From NCBI GenBank assembly GCA_964564695.1, contig CAZMCC010000117.1, forward strand, positions 1 through 10,109: 10,109 bases of DNA, in the 5' to 3' direction. Origin of the DNA: CAZMCC01 sp964564695 (GTDB taxonomy: Bacteria > Planctomycetota > Phycisphaerae > Phycisphaerales > UBA1924). Positions 5,401 to 10,109 of the stretch are shown here, piece after piece (the stretch's first letter is position 1; every line of letters begins with the position of its first letter). The notes under the pieces are model-generated. The model made no database searches. It was not told the DNA's origin and worked only from the letters and a program-made list of their open reading frames with translations. Made by a program: the position numbers and the translations under genes.

Positions 5401-7032
5401 ATGCCTAACCAGACCGGCCCCAACGGTGTGGGTTCCGCCCCGGCTGCACACACGAGCGTGCGAATCAACGCCGAAACCAGGGTTGTGATCATCGGCGCCG
5501 GGCCCACGGGGCTGGGGGCGGCCTACCGGCTCAAGGAACTTGGGCTCACGAACTTCCACATGTACGACCGGCACCCGTACATCGGGGGCCTCGCGCACAG
5601 CTTCACCGATGACAAAGGGTTCACCTGGGACATCGGCGGGCACGTGATGTTCAGTCATTACAAGTACTACGACCAGTGCTTCGAGCGGCTGATGGGGGAC
5701 GAGTTCACGCTTAACAACCGCGAGAGCTGGGTGCGGATGATGGGCACGTGGGTGCCCTACCCGTTCCAGAACAACGTGCGGTACCTCCCCAAGGAGGCGG
5801 CGTACGAGTGCATCGCGGGGCTGATCAAGGCGCAGACGGGGCGGGGGAAGATCAAGAGCGCGGCCGAGGCGAAGAACTTCGGCGAGTTCATCGACGCGGT
5901 GTTTGGCGAGGGGATCGCCAAGCACTTCATGCGGCCGTACAACTTCAAGGTCTGGGCCCACCCGCCGGAGCTGATGAACAAGCAGTGGATCGGGGAGCGG
6001 GTGGCGATCATCGACTTCGAGCGGGCGCTGAAGAACCTGGTGATGGGAACCGACGACTTCGGGTGGGGGCCGAACAACCGGTTCAAGTTCCCGCTCAAGG
6101 GGGGGACCGGCGAGTTCTACAAGCGGTTCGGGCCGGTGCTGGAGCCGAACTACACGCTGAACAAGGCGGTGAAGTCGATCGACGTGGACAAGCGCGTTGC
6201 GACTTTTGCGGATGGGACGAGCGTGGCGTTCGATGCGCTGCTGAGCACGATCCCGGTGGACGTGCTGTGCCGTGACATCCTGACGGGGGATGTGCCGGCG
6301 TGGGTGCGGAAGCGTGCGTGCGAGCTGCGGCACTCGGGGGGCTACATGGTCGGGATCGGCATCGCCAGCGACGGCGGGACGCCGAGCACGAAGAGCTGGA
6401 TGTACTTCCCCGACGACGACTGCCCGTTCTACCGGGCGACGTATTTGAGCAACTACTCGCCGCACATGACGCCGGACGCGACGAAGTACTACTCGTTCCT
6501 GTGCGAGGTGAGCGAGAGCGAGTTCAAGCCGGTGAACAAGGAGCGCGTCGTCGACGACGTGATCCAGGGGCTGATCAACACCGGGATGATGATGCCCGAG
6601 GAGCGGTCGAAGATCGTGTCCACGTGGTGCTACTACGCGGATTACAGCTACCCGACTCCCTCGGTCGAGCGGGATGACATTCTCAGCGACGTGATCCCGT
6701 GGCTGGAATCGAGGGGGATTTTCAGCCGCGGGCGGTTCGGGATGTGGAAGTACGAGGTGAGCAACACGGACCACTCGCTGATGCAGGGCGTGGAGTGGGT
6801 GAACCGGATGGCGCTGGGCGAGGCGGAGACGACGATCGGGATGGTGTACAAGGTCACCGAAGACGGCCGGAACGCGGCGGAGCACGAGCGGCCGTCGCAC
6901 GCGGGGTCGGGGGAGAAGAAGATTGCGACCAAGAGTGTGGTCGAGGCGAAAGGTGGGAAGAACGTGGGGGATGTGGAAGAGGCGCACGTATCGGAAGAAG
7001 AGCTGGGCGTGACGACGCCGAAGCGGAAGTAA
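5401..7032 (+). CDS. UDP-galactopyranose mutase-like flavoenzyme, eukaryotic (fungal) type
   Basis: The predicted reaction is reversible ring contraction of UDP-galactopyranose to UDP-galactofuranose, the donor for galactofuranose-containing glycans, using reduced FAD in the cytoplasm. The 543-residue product opens with the FAD-binding VVIIGAGPTGLGAAYRL (28-44) and GGLAHSF (62-68). It then shows motifs I recall from Aspergillus-type UGM: GGHVMFSHYKYYD (79-91), VPYPFQNN (118-125), FMRPYNFKVWA (176-186), WIGERVA (196-202), GWGPNNRFKFP (221-231), YFPDDDCPFYRAT (335-347), YPTPSVER (417-424) and RGRFGMWKYEVSNTDHS (443-459). Arg178 and Arg345 align with the two active-site arginines of the fungal enzyme (R182, R327), and Tyr417 and Tyr451 with conserved tyrosines. 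A charged tail of about 50 residues (from 492) is extra. Automatic annotation may call it an amine oxidase or protoporphyrinogen oxidase. I judge UGM more likely, because the matches extend well beyond the FAD site. No other galactofuranose gene is nearby. Confidence 0.82.
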   Translation: MPNQTGPNGVGSAPAAHTSVRINAETRVVIIGAGPTGLGAAYRLKELGLTNFHMYDRHPYIGGLAHSFTDDKGFTWDIGGHVMFSHYKYYDQCFERLMGDEFTLNNRESWVRMMGTWVPYPFQNNVRYLPKEAAYECIAGLIKAQTGRGKIKSAAEAKNFGEFIDAVFGEGIAKHFMRPYNFKVWAHPPELMNKQWIGERVAIIDFERALKNLVMGTDDFGWGPNNRFKFPLKGGTGEFYKRFGPVLEPNYTLNKAVKSIDVDKRVATFADGTSVAFDALLSTIPVDVLCRDILTGDVPAWVRKRACELRHSGGYMVGIGIASDGGTPSTKSWMYFPDDDCPFYRATYLSNYSPHMTPDATKYYSFLCEVSESEFKPVNKERVVDDVIQGLINTGMMMPEERSKIVSTWCYYADYSYPTPSVERDDILSDVIPWLESRGIFSRGRFGMWKYEVSNTDHSLMQGVEWVNRMALGEAETTIGMVYKVTEDGRNAAEHERPSHAGSGEKKIATKSVVEAKGGKNVGDVEEAHVSEEELGVTTPKRK

Positions 7033-7140
7033 CGAGCCGTGAGCGCGAGCTCACGGGGAACCTTTCGTTGCGGGACGGATACGGATTTCACGGATCAACT
7101 GAGTAGCGATCGTTCACCGTGAGCTCGCGCTCACGGCTCG
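7033..7140. repeat. Perfect 24-bp inverted repeat; each arm is itself a hairpin
   Basis: Positions 7033-7056 and 7117-7140 are exact reverse complements, separated by 60 bases. Within each arm, CCGTGAGC pairs with GCTCACGG across a four-base loop (GCGA in the left arm, TCGC in the right, plus-strand reading). Each arm can thus form an 8-bp hairpin, or the two arms can pair with each other. The left arm begins at the base after the flavoenzyme stop codon and the right arm ends 13 bases before the next ATG. The inner segment carries ACGGAT three times (around 7075-7095). No T-tract follows, so a classical intrinsic terminator is not shown. It resembles paired REP-type elements. Confidence 0.9.
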
Positions 7141-7153
7141 TTCAGAGGGCCCC

Positions 7154-7417
7154 ATGACCGACACCCCCGCACCTACGCCCGCTCCCATCGACCCTGAAAT
7201 CCTCAAGCAGGCGATGACCGCGTTCAAGAAGCGGCTCAAGCTCACGATCCTCAACGATGAGTCACGCCTCGGTGGTGGGCGCCCGACGACGGGCGGGAAA
7301 AAGAGCGAGGTTTCGGGGATCCAGCCGCCGAGCCAGTTCCCGCGTGCGGTGTGGCAGGAATTGGCGAAGCAGGGGAAGATCAAGGATCTGGGGGGCGGGT
7401 TTTATGGCGGGGTGTGA
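7154..7417 (+). CDS. Small conserved-looking hypothetical protein (87 aa)
   Basis: This is a small soluble protein with no signal peptide or membrane segment. A proline/threonine-rich start (MTDTPAPTPAPIDP) is followed by a helix with basic residues (EILKQAMTAFKKRLKLTIL, 15-33). Next are a DESRLGGGRPTTGG stretch (35-48) and a C-terminal half with IQPPSQFPRAVWQELAKQGK (56-75) and a GGGFYGG end. I recall similar short proteins with 'DESRLGGG', 'PPxQYPxxVWxELxxQG' and a Gly-Phe/Met-Tyr end in planctomycete genomes, but know no function for them. AGAGGG (7144-7149) could be the ribosome-binding site, 4 bases before the ATG. The gene follows the flavoenzyme in the same direction, separated by the inverted repeat, and ends 3 bases from the converging kinase-Nudix gene. 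Confidence 0.75.
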   Translation: MTDTPAPTPAPIDPEILKQAMTAFKKRLKLTILNDESRLGGGRPTTGGKKSEVSGIQPPSQFPRAVWQELAKQGKIKDLGGGFYGGV

Positions 7418-7420
7418 GCT

Positions 7421-8818
7421 TTACTGATTATCAAACAGCGACGCTTGGGCATCAGGCGGGGCGGCTACGCCAAACAACTTGGCGGCGACGAGCTGAGACC
7501 AAGGGTCAAACTTCACAAGGTCACGGATGATCTGATCTCGACTCCGCCACTCTGTGCTACCAGAGAATTCGCGATCCGCCGTTTGTCTCCGGACGGCAGC
7601 TCGACCGCTCACTTGAACCTCGTGCACGAACGCCAAGTGCCGGCGCCCCATCTCGTTGCTTCGATCATTCACCAAGGCGATGAACTTCGCGTCCTGAACT
7701 GTGAGTCCCATGAGTTCCTCGCCGATTTCGCGGCGCAAGCATCGCTCCAGAACTTCGTGCGCCGGACCACTCTCCCAGTCCTTGTGCTCTGCGTGCCCTC
7801 CGAACAACAGCGCCAGCTTCCCGGCAAGTTGCGGCCGTTCGCCGTTGGTCTTGCGCCTTGCGCACAGATACTGGCCGTCCGAATTCCGAATTACGCCGTA
7901 CGGCACAACTTGCTGTACACGATGTGATTGTTCAGCCTCTGCGCGAGCGAGAAACCGCGGTGCGTCAAACACCTGTGCAAGCACCTCGCTGAGCATTTGC
8001 GGGTCGTCGATTACTCCGGCCCTGGTCAACGGCCGAACGACCAAGAGCCGCTGATCGATCGCGTTCTCGATGACTTCGAGAATCGCATTGCACACGACGT
8101 AGGCGATTCGCTGAAAATCCGGGAATTGACCGGCAATTGCCGATGTATCGATGCGAAATACCGGCAAGCCTCCCGCATTCTGTTCCGCAGCCGATCGATA
8201 GCATTCGAGAACTTCGCCGAGGAACTCCGGATTCATCGCCCGACCCGGACGCGACGTCAACTGACTGCGGCGCTCCCGTTGAAGAGAAGTCTCCGGGTCC
8301 GCTGTAAATAGAAAGACGGCTGATTCGCGATCTTTCCACGGCGATGCAATCGCGAAAGACTGCAGGGTCTTGCACAGTTCCGTAGAAAGTGAACCGTCCT
8401 TGGCATTCAAATACTGCAGCCATACAACGAGATCAAAGAGGCCTCGATCCAGAATCAGCACGTCGTATGGATCACCCTCGTGACAACGCACAAGAATGTT
8501 CTGGACCGCATAGCAACCGCACCACGTATTAAACGCGAGAAGATCTTCCTTCATGTCCGGAGGCGTTTCAATCGACGCCCCTTCGGGCGGCGTTGACACC
8601 CGGAAGCCCACTCGCTTCAAGAAAAGGGCAATCAATCCGATAACCGATGACTTCCCAGATTTGGGAGAGCCTGAAAACTCAAAGATGATTGGCAGCCGAG
8701 CTTCAACATGTCCGTCACGAATCTGCTTGACGGCCGCGCGAGCACGCTCTTCCAGCACTCCCAAGTCGAAGGCCGGCACTTCACCACCCGAAATGTCCAG
8801 TACTCTTCCTTGCAGCAC
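7421..8818 (-). CDS. Fusion protein: P-loop nucleotide-kinase-like domain plus Nudix hydrolase domain
   Basis: This 465-residue cytoplasmic protein has two enzyme-like halves. The N-terminal half (about 42-250) has a Walker A GSPKSGKS (50-57) on a strand IIFEF, then ILDRGLFD (122-129) with the DRG motif seen in thymidylate/deoxynucleoside kinases. It continues with FLFTADPETSLQRERRSQLT (170-189), a lid-like arginine-rich stretch. The C-terminal half (about 300-450) is Nudix. E355 and REIGEEL (363-369) supply the metal-binding glutamates. GGHAEHKD upstream and ALVNDRSNEMGRRHLAFVHEV (381-401) downstream resemble the MutT-like predicted phosphoesterases of COG4112. Substrates are unknown; nucleoside or nucleotide phosphorylation coupled to pyrophosphohydrolysis is inference. 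The start is GTG (8818-8816); a stop codon four codons upstream rules out a longer frame. It begins 20 bases after the mutase stop. G+C is about 48% in two 60-base samples, against about 75% in the mutase, suggesting horizontal acquisition. Confidence 0.85.
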   Translation of the reverse strand: MLQGRVLDISGGEVPAFDLGVLEERARAAVKQIRDGHVEARLPIIFEFSGSPKSGKSSVIGLIALFLKRVGFRVSTPPEGASIETPPDMKEDLLAFNTWCGCYAVQNILVRCHEGDPYDVLILDRGLFDLVVWLQYLNAKDGSLSTELCKTLQSFAIASPWKDRESAVFLFTADPETSLQRERRSQLTSRPGRAMNPEFLGEVLECYRSAAEQNAGGLPVFRIDTSAIAGQFPDFQRIAYVVCNAILEVIENAIDQRLLVVRPLTRAGVIDDPQMLSEVLAQVFDAPRFLARAEAEQSHRVQQVVPYGVIRNSDGQYLCARRKTNGERPQLAGKLALLFGGHAEHKDWESGPAHEVLERCLRREIGEELMGLTVQDAKFIALVNDRSNEMGRRHLAFVHEVQVSGRAAVRRQTADREFSGSTEWRSRDQIIRDLVKFDPWSQLVAAKLFGVAAPPDAQASLFDNQ

Positions 8819-8838
8819 GGGCGCACCCTAGGCGTTGC

Positions 8839-10109
8839 TCACCACTCCGGCCCACCCGTATATCGCCCGTAGATATCCGCCATCGCCTGCGTCATCTCGC
8901 CCATCGTCGCGCCCGCGAGGCCCGCGTCGATCAAGGCCGGCATCACGTTCGTCGCGTGCAGCTTCGTCTCGACGTGCCCGCCCGCCTTGCCGATGCCCGG
9001 CATGTCGTGCTGGAGCGTGATCGCTCGGCCCTGGCAGGCGGCGTGGATGTTCTCGATCGCCTTGGCGACCTTCGCCTTGTCGCGCTTGCTCTTGAACTTC
9101 GCGAGGCGGTCGCACTGCTGGACCTCAACGTCGTGCGGGATCACGAGGATGTCGATCGGACGGCTCTCGTTCTCCTCGCGGAATGCGTTCACGCCGACGA
9201 TCAGACGGTCGCCGGCCTCGCATTCCTCGCTGAAGCGGTAGGACGCCTCGGCGATGGCGCGGCGGAAGTAGCCGCGGTTGATGCCGTTGACGACGCCGCG
9301 GGCGTAGCCGGTGCGGTTGTCGTAGCCGGGGTGCGATGCAAGGCCCTCGGCCGCGCTGCGCGGGCGCTGGGTCTGGGCCCCGTACTTGCCCATGCGGTCG
9401 ATCTCGTCGATGAGGTCGATGGCGCCGGCCTCGATCGTGTCGGTCAGGTTCTCGATGAACCACGAGCCGCCGAGCGGGTCGGCGGTGCGGGTGACGCCCG
9501 TCTCGTATGCGAGGATCTGCTGCGTCCGCAGCGCGACCGTCACGGCCTGCTCGGTCGGCAGCCCGAGCGTCTCGTCCATGCTGTCGGTGTGGAGGCTCTG
9601 GCACCCGCCGAGCACCGCGGCCATCGCCTGGTACGCGACGCGGACGATGTTGTTGAGGGGCTGCTGCTCAGTCAGGCTGCACCCGGCGGTCTGCACATGG
9701 GTCTTCATGTAGAGCGAGCGGTCGCTCTTGGCGCCGTAACGGCCCCGCATGCAGCGGGCCCAGATGCGACGGGCCGCACGCAGCTTGCAGATCTCCTCGA
9801 AGAACTCGTTGTGGGCGTTGAAGAAGAAGCTCAGACGCGGGGCGAAGTCGTCGATCGGCAGGCCGCGTTCGATGCAGGCTTCGCCGTATTCGAGCCCGTC
9901 ACGCAGCGTGAACGCGAGCTCCTGCACGGCCGTCGACCCGGCCTCGCGGATGTGATAGCCCGAGATGGAAACTCTGTTCCACTTCGGCACGAGGGCCGAC
10001 TGGAACTCGATGGTGTCGACGACCAGTTTCACGGAAGGTTCAGGTGGATAGATGAACTCGGTCTGCGGGTGGAACTCTTTGAGGCGTTCGTTCGGGAGCT
10101 GTCGGCCGG
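8839..10109 (-). CDS. Methylmalonyl-CoA mutase-type large subunit (substrate-binding barrel and linker), cut by window edge
   Basis: This B12-dependent acyl-CoA mutase subunit rearranges the acyl-CoA carbon skeleton, typically methylmalonyl-CoA to succinyl-CoA. The 422 visible residues continue past 10109 with no start. They contain SISGYHIREAGSTAVQELAF, whose Tyr-His pair matches the substrate-contacting Tyr243-His244 of the Propionibacterium enzyme. They also contain PRLSFFFNAHNEFFEEI, TAGCSLTEQQPLNNIVRVAY, GGCQSLHTDSMDETLGLPTE, and ETGVTRTADPLGGSWFIENL. The protein stops at GRYTGGPEW, about where the linker ends in single-chain enzymes, and has no DxHxxG cobalamin domain. It must therefore pair with a separate B12-binding small subunit, which is not in the window. 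Whether it is methylmalonyl- or isobutyryl-CoA-specific cannot be told, because the discriminating residues (Tyr89 and Arg207 in MCM) lie in the missing N-terminal part. The kinase-Nudix gene follows in the same direction after 20 bp. Confidence 0.92.
   Translation of the reverse strand, partial: GRQLPNERLKEFHPQTEFIYPPEPSVKLVVDTIEFQSALVPKWNRVSISGYHIREAGSTAVQELAFTLRDGLEYGEACIERGLPIDDFAPRLSFFFNAHNEFFEEICKLRAARRIWARCMRGRYGAKSDRSLYMKTHVQTAGCSLTEQQPLNNIVRVAYQAMAAVLGGCQSLHTDSMDETLGLPTEQAVTVALRTQQILAYETGVTRTADPLGGSWFIENLTDTIEAGAIDLIDEIDRMGKYGAQTQRPRSAAEGLASHPGYDNRTGYARGVVNGINRGYFRRAIAEASYRFSEECEAGDRLIVGVNAFREENESRPIDILVIPHDVEVQQCDRLAKFKSKRDKAKVAKAIENIHAACQGRAITLQHDMPGIGKAGGHVETKLHATNVMPALIDAGLAGATMGEMTQAMADIYGRYTGGPEW

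Noticed and set aside
5182..6987. A 601-codon minus-strand open frame antisense to the UGM-like gene.
   Set aside because: The sense frame has clear family motifs throughout; the antisense product is Arg/His/Pro/Val-rich and featureless.
7057..7116. The triple ACGGAT inside the 7033-7140 repeat as an operator or iteron set.
   Set aside because: Only three short copies with uneven spacing; too little to assign a binding site or origin.

Overview
The window looks like chromosomal DNA from a GC-rich bacterium, most likely a planctomycete of the Phycisphaerae type. This is inference from three things: strongly GC-rich coding sequence, an McsA/McsB pair outside a Firmicutes-style operon, and several families of short GC-rich palindromic intergenic repeats of a kind I associate with planctomycetes. 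There is no rRNA or tRNA to confirm it.

Layout, left to right. Positions 1-490 (minus) hold the N-terminal part of an NADP-type isocitrate dehydrogenase (icd) running off the left edge. A 143-base gap with a 10-bp inverted repeat follows. Guanylate kinase (gmk, 634-1248, minus) comes next. A 330-base spacer (1249-1578) holds two inverted copies of a composite palindromic repeat of about 125 bp. Then mcsB (1579-2736, minus) and mcsA (2733-3395, minus) overlap by 4 bp and encode a protein-arginine kinase and its zinc-finger activator. A putative lipoprotein gene (3414-4016, plus) diverges from mcsA across only 18 bp. A LuxR-type regulator (4033-4935, minus) converges on it. A 465-base spacer separates that regulator from a divergent flavoenzyme gene (5401-7032, plus), which closely resembles the eukaryotic (fungal) type of UDP-galactopyranose mutase. 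A perfect 24-bp inverted repeat (7033-7140) lies between it and a small 87-residue protein gene (7154-7417, plus).

The right end holds the most unusual gene, 7421-8818 (minus). It encodes a 465-residue fusion of an N-terminal P-loop nucleotide-kinase-like domain and a C-terminal Nudix domain, and its base composition is clearly poorer in G+C than its neighbours. It lies 20 bp downstream of a methylmalonyl-CoA-mutase-type large subunit (8839-10109, minus) that lacks a B12 domain and runs off the right edge.

Functionally the window is a patchwork. It contains central metabolism (icd, acyl-CoA mutase), nucleotide supply (gmk), protein quality control by arginine phosphorylation (mcsAB), probable galactofuranose metabolism, and an apparently transferred nucleotide-processing fusion protein of unknown role. 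Only mcsA-mcsB is a convincing tight operon. The kinase-Nudix gene may be co-transcribed with the mutase. No transposase, integrase, CRISPR array, tRNA or rRNA was seen.
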